NCBI GenBank assembly: GCA_965261255.1
Contig: CBDHCQ010000004.1
Coordinates: forward strand, 496,001-560,000
DNA length: 64,000 bases
Reading direction: 5' to 3'
Origin: Bin80 sp965261255
Lineage (GTDB): Bacteria; Bacteroidota; Rhodothermia; Rhodothermales; Bin80
Both the position numbers and the translations under genes were made by a program. Under the pieces are notes generated by a model that made no database searches, was not told the origin of the DNA, and saw only the letters and a list, made by a program, of their open reading frames with translations. Positions within the stretch are counted from its first letter, which is position 1. The number at the start of each line of letters is the position of its first letter. Positions 9,476 through 18,009 of this stretch are shown piece after piece.

Positions 9476-9923
9476 TAGTGAGCCCAAATTCTATGTATAC
9501 GAGTGCCTGGACAGCGACCATTTTCTTGATCCTCTGAGGGTTGCCGGGTTGAATGTAGTTAGGCATAGGGAGGTCCTAAAAAACGGTGTGCCCGATGAAG
9601 AGTGGATTAGAGCAGTGTTCCGGGCGGAGTATTTCGCACTAACTGAAGATGTCAATATTATGCGAAGAGCATATCAGTCTGAACTTATCATGAACAGCCG
9701 CATGGGGCTGTTTATTGTTAAGGGTAGCAAACGCTCAGAGAAAGGAGAATTGGTAGTCCAAAACAAGGTAGTATTACTCAGTTTTATCAAAAACAACTAC
9801 CGCCCTTTCATTGCCACAATAACGCGCTCAGGGGGTGAATGGGCGCAGGCCAAGAGACAGGAACTGGGGACAAAAGTGTCCAGAAACCTAGCATGGATTT
9901 CCAACCAAGTTTGTTGGGGATGA
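9465..9923 (+). CDS. PIN-like toxin of a VapBC-type module
   Basis: The 152-residue protein has the shape of the PIN-like (PIN_18/VapC45-like) toxins: a first strand KFYVYECLD near residue 9, a GLNVV.HREV strand, the D-E-E-W-I motif near 45, and FALTEDVNIMR near 60, where acidic residues would coordinate metal in an RNase site. The expected activity is cleavage of RNA when the antitoxin is degraded (family knowledge). The usual first-strand aspartate (FFLD-like) seems to be replaced by glutamate or shifted here, so activity is not assured. The gene overlaps the antitoxin gene by 11 bases. The module sits between the giant repeat protein and a polysaccharide gene set, a usual place for mobile toxin-antitoxin pairs. 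Confidence 0.7.
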   Translation: MPRDSEPKFYVYECLDSDHFLDPLRVAGLNVVRHREVLKNGVPDEEWIRAVFRAEYFALTEDVNIMRRAYQSELIMNSRMGLFIVKGSKRSEKGELVVQNKVVLLSFIKNNYRPFIATITRSGGEWAQAKRQELGTKVSRNLAWISNQVCWG

Positions 9924-10053
9924 CTTGCATATCCAAGAGGATGTGGTTTGATGGAGTTGACATATTTCGTCCTGTATCGTAAAAACTGTTGTTGAGTTGT
10001 TGCTTCTAATATACCGAACCTGCGTCCGTTATATCATGGCCGAACCGACAGAA

Positions 10054-12009
10054 TTAGTTCGGTGTCTCAGGGCGATTGTCCAATAATCGCTGCAGCGCAA
10101 GTCCAGGCTCATGAGTTGGGTTTGATCGTAGTAGTTCCTTTACTGCCTCACTCGCACCGGTCCAATCCCCCCGGAGCATATGATTCCGTGCTAGTTGGAA
10201 TTGGAATTCGGGAACCTCTGGATCCATAATGGCCGCCCGTCCGAGGTGCTTCCCTGCAAGCTCTAATAGTCTCTTTCGCTGGTATAGAATACCCAATCGA
10301 AAATGTATGCCGGCAGATTCTTCAAGGTCATTCGCAGCACCATAGTAGTCCACCGCTTCATCCAGGCGTCCCTGCGCTGCAAGTACATCAGCAGCATAAG
10401 CATATGGCAAAGGCAGATATGGATACTCCTGGAGCAGCGCAAGACTCGCCTTGAGGGCAAGATGGTATGCACCCTGTTCGGCATAGTGCATCCGCAGCTG
10501 ATTTGTAGCAGCAAACCAGGTCAGTTCTCCATCGTCCAGTGCATATGCGAGATCCGCCGCAACGGAAGAAACTCTATTGGTATCCAAAGTTGGGGCAGGG
10601 GGAGCATCCAGTGGCTGGAAGGGCCAGGAGCTCAAGAGTTTCTGTAGTCGTAACTCCCCAAAAATGGAATCAACCTGTGTGAAAAGGACTTCCGATCGAG
10701 CGACCCCTCTAGGTACATAATACATCTGCTGACCACCGATCCGATGCTCATATATCGCATCGTAAAACGCATCTGCAAACACGAAATACCCCTCCAAATT
10801 TGGGTGCAGGTGCTCCAGCATTAAGTCGGATCCAATAATATCCTCGTCTGCATGTTCTCGTAGAGAACCCTGGGTATCAACAAGTATAGCTCCTGAATTT
10901 TCGGCCTCTGCCCTAATGATCTGATTCACCTCTTCTGTTGCCCGAAAACGAAGCTGATCCAGATCTTTGGCCGTGATATAGGCTTGACGAGCCTGAACAT
11001 AGTCGCCACGCATATCCAATAATGTCCCCAATGCGAACCATGATTGTGCAGCCATTGAATCCAGCGTAATTACTTCGCGCATTCGCTCAATGGATAGGGG
11101 CAGCGATGCAGAACGCAGCGCCTCTTCATAAGCTTGTTCCCATTGATCTGGATCAGTAGAAGCCATCAGCCCACTTTGGAAAGGAGGGTGAGTACGTTCA
11201 TTACTGGCGACTGTACCGATGAATACCGGTATGGCATGCTGCTTATACTTATTGAGAATACTGCGCAGGTTTCCTCTGAACTGCTGCATACCAGCCTGAT
11301 ACACATCGGAACCTAGTTCAATCTCCTGTCTCCGAACCATTCGTTCCATCAGTGTGGACGAACTGTTTTGGTCACGTGATAACATCTGCGCAGCCCGGCT
11401 TAAGCCATTTCGAATCAGCTGGAGTATCCGCCATGACTGAAGTCGGAGATACAGATTCACCACGTGACGGTTACGTCCCAATGATTGAGAGGAGCCCACG
11501 CCAAGAGCCCCATAGAATTCATTATGCCCGGCGTAAATCAGAACCGCATCTGGAGACTGGGCAAGAATATCATCCACCTGATCGAGGATCGTGTAGGAGT
11601 TGACCGCGGCCATCGCGACATTGACCAATTCCACTTTACGAGTGGGCCAACTCTGCTGAAGGCGCTGCTCCAGCATGCGTGAGAAACTACCTCCATAGTA
11701 GTATGGGTAACCGGCAGCACTGGAACCTCCCTGGACAAAAATCCGCACCACAGTACTGTCTTTGTCCGCACGAAAGGCATCGTGCAAGCCAGTCGGAACC
11801 CGGACTTCCTGATTGAAATAACGATGAGCTACCTCAGGGTTCATGACAAGATAATCCGGGGCAGCCTCCACAGGCACGAACAGCGGGTAATCCTGACCAA
11901 AGCCAATGACCCGAAGCCCTCCCTCAACAAGTACAAAGAAGAGCACGGGGATACTCCACATCAGTGCGTAAAACACCCACCTTCTCTTGATACTGTCCTT
12001 TTGAGACAT
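10054..12009 (-). CDS. Membrane-anchored SGNH/GDSL hydrolase with C-terminal TPR repeats
   Basis: About 650 residues. The ATG at 12009 is preferred to the in-frame TTG at 12042 because the N-terminus then reads as a short basic segment followed by one membrane helix (about residues 12-35). The SGNH blocks are visible: GGSSAAG near residue 95 (nucleophile serine), N.AM block, YAGHNEFYG near 162, and LEHLHPN near 402 for the Asp/His pair. The last 200 residues hold tetratricopeptide-like helices (YYGAANDLEESAGIHFRLG and similar). SGNH enzymes of this type remove or transfer acyl groups on glycans or lipids, so this is probably an envelope glycan esterase facing the periplasm; substrate unknown. 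It lies 91 bases downstream of a glycosyltransferase gene on the same strand. Confidence 0.8.
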   Translation of the reverse strand: MSQKDSIKRRWVFYALMWSIPVLFFVLVEGGLRVIGFGQDYPLFVPVEAAPDYLVMNPEVAHRYFNQEVRVPTGLHDAFRADKDSTVVRIFVQGGSSAAGYPYYYGGSFSRMLEQRLQQSWPTRKVELVNVAMAAVNSYTILDQVDDILAQSPDAVLIYAGHNEFYGALGVGSSQSLGRNRHVVNLYLRLQSWRILQLIRNGLSRAAQMLSRDQNSSSTLMERMVRRQEIELGSDVYQAGMQQFRGNLRSILNKYKQHAIPVFIGTVASNERTHPPFQSGLMASTDPDQWEQAYEEALRSASLPLSIERMREVITLDSMAAQSWFALGTLLDMRGDYVQARQAYITAKDLDQLRFRATEEVNQIIRAEAENSGAILVDTQGSLREHADEDIIGSDLMLEHLHPNLEGYFVFADAFYDAIYEHRIGGQQMYYVPRGVARSEVLFTQVDSIFGELRLQKLLSSWPFQPLDAPPAPTLDTNRVSSVAADLAYALDDGELTWFAATNQLRMHYAEQGAYHLALKASLALLQEYPYLPLPYAYAADVLAAQGRLDEAVDYYGAANDLEESAGIHFRLGILYQRKRLLELAGKHLGRAAIMDPEVPEFQFQLARNHMLRGDWTGASEAVKELLRSNPTHEPGLALQRLLDNRPETPN

Positions 12010-12100
12010 CCGCGAATTTGGGGTTAGGAATACAGGCTGCAAGGCATATGACCGGCGATCATTGATATTTCAGACACTTCTGATGACGCGCCAGTGGGGC

Positions 12101-13087
12101 TCAGGTAGTAGTTTTGCCGGATAGATTACGTCCCTCATCCACTTTCGTAAGCCAGCCAGTCTGGTCACGCAGTACGTAGTGCGGACGACCCTTTACCTCA
12201 TCAAATATTCTACCTAGATATTCGCCCAGGATCCCCAGCACCATCAACTGGACGCCTCCCAAAAACAGAATCAGCACAACAGTAGAGGTCCAGCCTTCCG
12301 GCAAATCTTTCCCGCTCACGAATACGCTGAGAGCGTACACGAGATAGCAGAATCCCAGAAATGCTGCCCCTGCACCAAGCCAGGCGGATACTCTCAGAGG
12401 AGCTGCAGAAAAAGACAGTAAGCCATCCAACGCAAGTGCAGTCAGTCGCCGCATATTGTAGCTTGGTTTGCCCGCGTGACGGGCAGGTCGAGCATACTTT
12501 ACCCCAATCTGTTTGAAGCCAACCCAACCGCGCAGGCCCCGCACAAACCGATTGTGTTCAGGCAGAGTATTGATTACGTCCACGACCTTGCGATCCATTA
12601 GTGCAAAATCGCCCGCGTCCCGAGGGATATGGATATTTGATATCCTATCCAATAGGCGATAGAAGCTGCCGTAGCATAACCTCAGGAACCAGGATTCCTT
12701 GCGATTCGTCCGCACACCGTAGACCACATCATAGCCACTCCGCCATTGTGCGATGAATGATTCCAAGAGCTCTGGAGGATCCTGGAGATCAGCATCCAGA
12801 ACCGCAATGATATCACCGCAGGCGTGTTTCAGCCCGGCACTGACCGCCACCTGATGCCCAAAATTTCGGGAAAAGCTCAGACATGCCATACGCTCATCCG
12901 CAGAGCACGCCTCCTTCAGCAAGTTGAGTGTGCGATCTTGGCTGCCGTCGTCAATAAACAGGAAGCGTGTTGGAATACCCAGATCCAGTGTTTCGAGTGT
13001 GCGCAGCAAGTCAGGTAGGACCTCTTCCTCGTTAAAGCACGGAAAAATCAGGCAGATTTCAGGGTTGTCAGAACGGTGATCAGTCAT
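12101..13087 (-). CDS. Family 2 glycosyltransferase, GtrB/DPM1-like
   Basis: The 328-residue protein has the GT-A fold motifs of family 2: IFPCFNEEE at the N-terminus, IDDGSQD near residue 45, and the DADLQDPP motif at 98-105 that binds metal and nucleotide sugar. The C-terminal part has two hydrophobic helices, about 230-255 and 268-292, the plan of bacterial GtrB and ArnC-like enzymes, which transfer a sugar to undecaprenyl phosphate at the inner membrane face. The lipid-linked sugar is then used to decorate a polysaccharide or lipid A. The sugar cannot be read from sequence. Its start overlaps the end of the upstream TIGR02757 gene by 4 bases (ATGA), so the two are translationally coupled. 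Confidence 0.88.
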   Translation of the reverse strand: MTDHRSDNPEICLIFPCFNEEEVLPDLLRTLETLDLGIPTRFLFIDDGSQDRTLNLLKEACSADERMACLSFSRNFGHQVAVSAGLKHACGDIIAVLDADLQDPPELLESFIAQWRSGYDVVYGVRTNRKESWFLRLCYGSFYRLLDRISNIHIPRDAGDFALMDRKVVDVINTLPEHNRFVRGLRGWVGFKQIGVKYARPARHAGKPSYNMRRLTALALDGLLSFSAAPLRVSAWLGAGAAFLGFCYLVYALSVFVSGKDLPEGWTSTVVLILFLGGVQLMVLGILGEYLGRIFDEVKGRPHYVLRDQTGWLTKVDEGRNLSGKTTT

Positions 13088-13824
13088 GAATCTGTAAAAG
13101 GGTTTCCGTATGCTCCAAGGCCAAACAAAGCAAAGTCGTAGCGGGCTGGATCGTTCTTGTCAAGTTTGCGGCAGGCCTCTGTCAACTCAATGGCCGCCTT
13201 CCAGTCATTGGTTTTCCGGTTTAATAACCCGAGAGGACGTGCCTGACGCCCAGAGTGAATATCAAGGGGCAGCACGAGTTGTCGTGGAGAAATTGAATGC
13301 CAGAGCCCCAAATCTACGGGTCCCGAGCGAACCATCCAGCGCAAGTAGAGCGAGAGGCGTTTACACGCACTCTTTCGGCTGGGACGTGCAAGGTGCTTCT
13401 GAAGCCGCGGCAATGTATTTGGGCGGACAGTCATCATGCGCACACTGAATCGCTCAATAGCTTCGCCGGTGTTTGGATCCGAGGGTTGGCCACCAAAAAT
13501 ATTTTCGACACTGCCGAACTGGTTTATCAACAGGCTCAGGTTATGCGTGAATTCGATGCAATCCACCGGTTGAAATGTGCGATGTACGAATGTAGAGAGT
13601 TGAATACCGTCACGCACGGGGTTGAAGCCAGTTACAAAACTCCAGGGTCTGAATTGCATGCGGGTGCACAGATCTTCAAGCTTTGCCAGCATGATTGCAC
13701 GGGCCCCCCATGCCAAAGTAGCTGCATAAAGTCCAATAACCTCTTGGTCACGCCGGTCTGTGAAAGCATGGCACAGGCTTACAGGGTCATCATTGATGAA
13801 ATCTGGTTGCTCAAAGTGCGCCAC
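13084..13824 (-). CDS. TIGR02757 family protein (DUF2400)
   Basis: About 246 residues with the hallmarks of TIGR02757: an early DDPVSLCHAF block, YAATLAWGAR near residue 33, the central HN-LSLLIN helix, KRLSLYLRWMVRSGPVDLGLW near 155, and PLDIHSGRQARPLGLL near 185. The function of the family is unknown; the helix pattern has been compared to DNA glycosylase-like folds, which I treat as weak. The assigned start is GTG at 13824; homologues usually carry 10-15 more residues, and the frame is open upstream to a TAA near 13910, so a rarer start codon further up is possible. The gene is coupled to the following glycosyltransferase by a 4-base overlap, probably without functional linkage. Confidence 0.8.
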   Translation of the reverse strand: MAHFEQPDFINDDPVSLCHAFTDRRDQEVIGLYAATLAWGARAIMLAKLEDLCTRMQFRPWSFVTGFNPVRDGIQLSTFVHRTFQPVDCIEFTHNLSLLINQFGSVENIFGGQPSDPNTGEAIERFSVRMMTVRPNTLPRLQKHLARPSRKSACKRLSLYLRWMVRSGPVDLGLWHSISPRQLVLPLDIHSGRQARPLGLLNRKTNDWKAAIELTEACRKLDKNDPARYDFALFGLGAYGNPFTDS

Positions 13825-14091
13825 CAGACTGTCCAGACGGGATTTGTCGACAAGGCGAGTTGACAGTCGTTCTTCTCGTTTATGATAGCGGGTTTCTACC
13901 AGACTAGTTTAACACGCAGAACTGAAAAGAGTCCTATGACGTTCGGCTATGGATGCCAGGATTCAACTGTCTTGGCATCACGCCGTTTGAGGCACAGTGA
14001 CAGCAGAAGTAAACCATGAAACTGTCTCAACGGGTCAATCAATCAATTCGACATTGCGTGACAAACTGCCCGTGGAAGTGTTTCGCAGGAC
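13825..14091. other. Intergenic stretch
   Basis: About 270 bases between two leftward genes. It should hold the promoter of the TIGR02757-glycosyltransferase-SGNH unit and the end of the nucleotide-sugar cassette. I see no hairpin with a T-tract and no small gene. Confidence 0.4.
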
Positions 14092-15105
14092 CTAGGAATT
14101 GACCGGAACCTTGATACCACCCGCTTTAAGGGATTTTTGAGCAGCCTCGAGAAGGTGAACAACCGCTAACCCGTTACGTGCATCCGTTCGGGGCGTCTTA
14201 CCAGTGCGTATACAATCAACGAAATGCTGGCATTCCAGGTGTAGCGGTTCTAACGTACGGATATTAGGAATATTGATATCTCCAACACGGGTGGTCATGG
14301 ATTCAGCAAATCCGACATAGCCGGGCGCATCCACGCCCTTATCATAGATGCGTACTTTTTCCGCACCATGCATTTCATCAATGACGACCATCTTCTTGCT
14401 GCCGACCAGGGTGACTTTTCGAATTTTATGCGGATCTAGCCAACTCGTGTGGAGATGCGCCAAAGCACCATTCTCGAAAAACACAGTTGAGAACGCAACG
14501 TCACAAATGTCCGGCTGAAGGTATGCCTGGGCATGGACCGCAACGGCAACCGGTTGCTGCCGAAGAAAGGCCAGTGCAACAGACAAGTCATGAGGCGCAA
14601 GGCTCTCCAACGCATTCTCGCGTTGGCGCACAATTCCAAGATTGACGCGCACGCTGTACATATAGTAAAGGTCACCGAGGGTGCCACCCTGGATCATGTC
14701 CTCTACATAGTTGAATGCAGGGTGGTATAGGAGAAGGTGGCCGACCATACAGTGACACCCGGTTTGATCGGACAGATTGACCAAGGTTTCCGCTTCGCTC
14801 ACATGCTGCGCCATTGGTTTTTCGACGAACACATGTAAGCCATTTTCCAGGGCCGCGCGCGCAATTGAGAAATGAGTCGGGGTCTCCGTTGCGATGACCA
14901 CACCATCAAGATCATCCCGGGCAAGCACTTCCTTGAAATCCTTGACGATAGCTATATCATGGTAACGTTCGTTGACGAATTGCCTTGCATCGGGGTTTGC
15001 ATCACACACGACCATGACACGACACGTCGGGATGGCATCAAAATTCCTCAGTAGATTCTTGCCCCAGTGCCCGATTCCAATCTGTGCCAGTCTGACTTTA
15101 CGCAT
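14092..15105 (-). CDS. Gfo/Idh/MocA oxidoreductase, WbpB/WlbA-like sugar-nucleotide 3-dehydrogenase
   Basis: The 337-residue protein has the Rossmann motif GIGHWG at 10-15, the VVIATETPTHF strand, and the family signature EKP at 95-97 (HVFVEKPMA), whose lysine contacts substrate. In the WbpB/WlbA pathway such enzymes oxidise C3 of UDP-N-acetylglucosaminuronate, giving the 3-keto sugar for an aminotransferase. That reading is supported by the immediate neighbours: the aminotransferase gene overlaps it by 8 bases and an acetyltransferase precedes that. It is the last gene of the cassette in the direction of transcription. Other Gfo/Idh substrates such as inositol or glucose cannot be excluded from sequence alone, but context makes them unlikely. 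Confidence 0.85.
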   Translation of the reverse strand: MRKVRLAQIGIGHWGKNLLRNFDAIPTCRVMVVCDANPDARQFVNERYHDIAIVKDFKEVLARDDLDGVVIATETPTHFSIARAALENGLHVFVEKPMAQHVSEAETLVNLSDQTGCHCMVGHLLLYHPAFNYVEDMIQGGTLGDLYYMYSVRVNLGIVRQRENALESLAPHDLSVALAFLRQQPVAVAVHAQAYLQPDICDVAFSTVFFENGALAHLHTSWLDPHKIRKVTLVGSKKMVVIDEMHGAEKVRIYDKGVDAPGYVGFAESMTTRVGDINIPNIRTLEPLHLECQHFVDCIRTGKTPRTDARNGLAVVHLLEAAQKSLKAGGIKVPVNS

Positions 15106-16213
15106 GGGCGGGGTGGTTTACATGAGCAATAACTGTATCCATGATCCTGTCCTGCTGTGCCGGTGTGAGCTCTGTGTGCATGGGTAACGCCAGGACCTCG
15201 CTACAGGCTTTTTCGGTTTCGGGTAGCACGACATCCCTAGCCTGCTCCTGGAAAACGGGCTGTTGGTGCAATGGGACCGGATAATAGATGCCGTACGGGA
15301 TTCCAACTGCCTTGAGTGATTTGGCCAATGCATCCCGCTGTGCTACACGAATAACGTATTGGTGATAAACATGCCGCCCCCAGGATGCCTCATAGGGGCA
15401 TATGATCCCGTCAATATTTCCAAGGCGTGCGTCATAGCATGCAGCAGCTGCTCGACGGAGCTTGGTAAAGGACTCCAGGTGTCGGAGTTTAACCTCCAGG
15501 ATTGCTGCCTGCAGAGCGTCAAGTCGGCTGTTAAGGCCGACGGTTTCATTATAATATTTGTGCCGACCGCCATGATTGGTGATCATTCGAACACGGGCTT
15601 CCAGTTCAGGGTCCGACGTAAGAACAGCCCCTGCGTCACCGTAAGCGCCAAGGTTTTTTGACGGAAAGAATGAACACGTGGCAAGGGTTCCCATACTTCC
15701 AGTGAACGCTCCATGGTAGGTAGCTCCAATAGCCTGTGCGTTATCTTCTATCACAGGTATGTTGTATTTCGCGCCTAGGGCCAGAATCTGGTCCATATCG
15801 GCAGACTGTCCGAATAGATGTACAGGCACGATGGCACGTGTTCTGGTTGTAATACAGGACTCTACACTGTCTGGGGCAAGGCAAAAAGTATCAGGATCTA
15901 TGTCCGCAAAGATGGGCGTTGCTCCCAAGAGAGCTGCGGCCTCCGCTGTGGCAATGAAGGTGAACGAAGGCGTGATGATCTCATCGCCGGGCCCGATGCC
16001 GAGCGCCATATAAGCAATCTGAAGGGCGTCCGTACCGTTCGCAACCCCAATCGCGTACTCGGACTTTGTATAGGTAGCGAGTGCAGATTCAAAGCGTGTG
16101 AGGACGGGTCCACGGATAAAATGTGTCGAATCCAGGACTTGATCTATGGCAGCATCAATTTCGTCTTTGATTCTCAGGTACTGTCCCCTGAGATCGACCA
16201 TTTGGATACTCAT
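15098..16213 (-). CDS. DegT/DnrJ/EryC1/StrS sugar aminotransferase, WbpE/WlbC-like
   Basis: The 371-residue PLP enzyme has the family layout: GVANGTDALQIA near residue 56, TPSFTFIATAEA near 81, the PLP-binding EDNAQAIGA near 156, and the Schiff-base lysine K186 in FFPSKNLGAYGD. It moves an amino group from glutamate to a 3-keto (or 4-keto) nucleotide sugar. With the Gfo/Idh dehydrogenase downstream (8-base overlap) and the hexapeptide acetyltransferase upstream (6-base gap) it forms the classical dehydrogenase/aminotransferase/acetyltransferase set that makes UDP-2,3-diacetamido-2,3-dideoxy-uronic acid. The start ATG gives MSIQMVDLRGQY, the normal N-terminus of this family. Confidence 0.9.
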   Translation of the reverse strand: MSIQMVDLRGQYLRIKDEIDAAIDQVLDSTHFIRGPVLTRFESALATYTKSEYAIGVANGTDALQIAYMALGIGPGDEIITPSFTFIATAEAAALLGATPIFADIDPDTFCLAPDSVESCITTRTRAIVPVHLFGQSADMDQILALGAKYNIPVIEDNAQAIGATYHGAFTGSMGTLATCSFFPSKNLGAYGDAGAVLTSDPELEARVRMITNHGGRHKYYNETVGLNSRLDALQAAILEVKLRHLESFTKLRRAAAACYDARLGNIDGIICPYEASWGRHVYHQYVIRVAQRDALAKSLKAVGIPYGIYYPVPLHQQPVFQEQARDVVLPETEKACSEVLALPMHTELTPAQQDRIMDTVIAHVNHPAHA

Positions 16214-16219
16214 AAACGA

Positions 16220-16936
16220 CTATTGATTGTCAAGCCACTGGTCCTCGTATACCATGCGTAGATAACTGGCAGGTATTCCTGCCCACAGTTCACGTGCAGG
16301 GATATTATGGGTGAGTACACTGCCTGCAGCCAACATGGCATCAGCACCAATTGTTTTCCCCGGCAGAACTGTAGCTCCTGCACCAATTCGGCCTCCGCGG
16401 CGAACTGTTACACCCTTGTAGTATTTATAGCGATCTTTGGTCCGCCCGGCAAAATTGTCGTTACTCGTGATTACACCTGGGGCAATGAACACGAAGTCTT
16501 CCAGTACTGAGTAGGCTGTGATGTAAGCATTTGTTTCCAGCTTACAGCTGGCTCCAATAATGCAGTCGTTTTCTATGGCCACTCCCCGACCAACAATGGT
16601 ACACTCCCCAACTGAAACCCGTTCACGAACTGTAGCCAGGTCAGCGACCATGACACGAACGCCAAGGGTGCAGCCATTGTAAAGAACTGCGCCATTCCCA
16701 ATAAGGCAATGGTCTCCAATCGTGAGGTGCCTCTGACCGTCGGACGTACGCAGGGTGCTCTGGTGCGCTCGCATCGGAACGGCACCAAGCACACTGTGAT
16801 CTCCAATCCGCACGTTAGCTCCTATGCGCGTACCGGATTTAATAGTTACATGATGGCCAATCACACAATTCAGGCCCAGTTCGACATCGTTTTCGATTAA
16901 CGAATTTTGCCCGATAACGGTTGTTGACGGATCCAT
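16220..16936 (-). CDS. Left-handed beta-helix N-acetyltransferase, WbpD/WlbB-like
   Basis: About 238 residues built almost wholly of hexapeptide repeats ([LIV]-G-x-x-x-x), for example VIGHHVTIKSGTRIGANVRIG and VAIENDCIIGASCKL, ending with the usual RRGGRIGAGATVLPGKTIG and a short C-terminal helix ELWAGIPASYLR. Trimeric enzymes of this sort use acetyl-CoA to acetylate the amino group added by the neighbouring aminotransferase. The N-terminal part resembles LpxA-like helices as well. The ATG at 16936 is chosen; a TTG one codon earlier is also open. It is the first gene of the three-gene cassette, immediately after a strong terminator for the upstream gene, so a promoter should lie in the few bases between. 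Confidence 0.85.
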   Translation of the reverse strand: MDPSTTVIGQNSLIENDVELGLNCVIGHHVTIKSGTRIGANVRIGDHSVLGAVPMRAHQSTLRTSDGQRHLTIGDHCLIGNGAVLYNGCTLGVRVMVADLATVRERVSVGECTIVGRGVAIENDCIIGASCKLETNAYITAYSVLEDFVFIAPGVITSNDNFAGRTKDRYKYYKGVTVRRGGRIGAGATVLPGKTIGADAMLAAGSVLTHNIPARELWAGIPASYLRMVYEDQWLDNQ

Positions 16937-16951
16937 CAAAGTATAATCATG

Positions 16952-16985
16952 AAAAAGCCCACGGTCCTGAACAGACCACGGGCTT
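16952..16985 (-). terminator. Rho-independent terminator after the TPR protein gene
   Basis: Read on the minus strand, aagcccgtggtc (16985-16974) and gaccgtgggctt (16966-16955) form a 12-base-pair stem with two G-U pairs and a 7-base loop, followed by a run of five T (16956-16952, sharing the last stem bases). On the plus strand the same two positions would be A-C mismatches, so it works leftward. It separates the TPR gene from the nucleotide-sugar cassette. Confidence 0.85.
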
Positions 16986-17008
16986 CAACATCCTTGTGCT
17001 TGCAGAGA

Positions 17009-17833
17009 CTATAGTGTTTCCAGGTAGTGCTCGGCGGACTGTTTCCAAGTACCATAGACGGCATTCGAAAAAGCATCTCGAGCTGCATCCCTATTCCCTA
17101 CACTCACATAAGCCTCACCTAATACATAGTAGATTTTAGCTTTGTCGGATCGACTACCAGTATGAATATTCAGCGCTTGCTGGGCAGCCGCAATAGCAGA
17201 CTCCCCTTCACCTTTGGTATAGTGAGCAAGGGCGGTGTAGTAGTGTACGTCAGCGTCCGCCTCCATGAACTCTAACAAAGACGTAATTGCGGCCTGTGCA
17301 GCATCTGCATCTGCGCGGGTAGCGTTACGCTTGGCCAACAGGGTTGAAGCCTGATTCATAAAATGATCACGAATAGCTTTTTCTGCTGCAAGGCTTGTTC
17401 TGCGATCACCTTGTGCGCCGGCGGCGGTCTTGAATGCCTCCAGAGCCTCGTCAATACGACCTAGATTCTTTAATGCCAGGCCCTTGCCATAAGTGTTTTT
17501 AATAAAGGTGGGAAAAATGTTCTCACCTTCCACATAATGTTCAAGGGCAGCTGGGTAATCTTCAGCTCTAAATGCCGCTGTCCCCAGTCTGTAGTCAAGC
17601 TGGGCTACGTAATAGCGGGCACGATGAGCAACTTCGGCGTCGGACGCTTCGTCTGCACCAGTAGCTGCACTTACGAATAAGGAACGTGCATCCGCTGTGG
17701 CAGTCGGGTCCTTTGCTGCCTCTAAGCCGGCATTATAGTCCTCCTTGTACTGCTGTGCAGTTACGGGGCCAGGGGCAACGAGTACCGCTGCCATCAAAAA
17801 AAGTCCAGGTAGTGTAATGCGAAGAGCTTTCAT
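17009..17833 (-). CDS. Exported TPR-repeat protein
   Basis: About 274 residues from the ATG at 17833, which begins a clean signal peptide (MKALRITLPGLFLMAAVLVAP...VTAQ); an ATG at 17881 is also in frame but adds 16 polar residues. The mature part is helical and contains several TPR-like units: AAFRAEDYPAALEHYVEGE, KGLALKNLGRIDEALEAFK, YYTALAHYTKGEGESAIAAA and YVLGEAYVSVGNRDAARDAF. Such proteins are protein-interaction scaffolds in the periplasm. No enzymatic domain is visible and its partner is unknown. It is a single-gene unit, closed by the terminator at 16952-16985. Confidence 0.75.
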   Translation of the reverse strand: MKALRITLPGLFLMAAVLVAPGPVTAQQYKEDYNAGLEAAKDPTATADARSLFVSAATGADEASDAEVAHRARYYVAQLDYRLGTAAFRAEDYPAALEHYVEGENIFPTFIKNTYGKGLALKNLGRIDEALEAFKTAAGAQGDRRTSLAAEKAIRDHFMNQASTLLAKRNATRADADAAQAAITSLLEFMEADADVHYYTALAHYTKGEGESAIAAAQQALNIHTGSRSDKAKIYYVLGEAYVSVGNRDAARDAFSNAVYGTWKQSAEHYLETL

Positions 17834-18009
17834 TCCGCAGGTAAGTGAGTCTTGTTGAGTTTGAGTGTCTAAGAAAGGCAACCTGACCCAAGGGGCTACT
17901 GCCGAGTGGATCAGGCGGGCAAAGATACCATTGTATGCAGTTCAGGTTCCAACGGGCTGTTCATGATACAGCGTTCAACTTACGAGTAACGTCGCAAGAA
18001 TTGTGCCAA

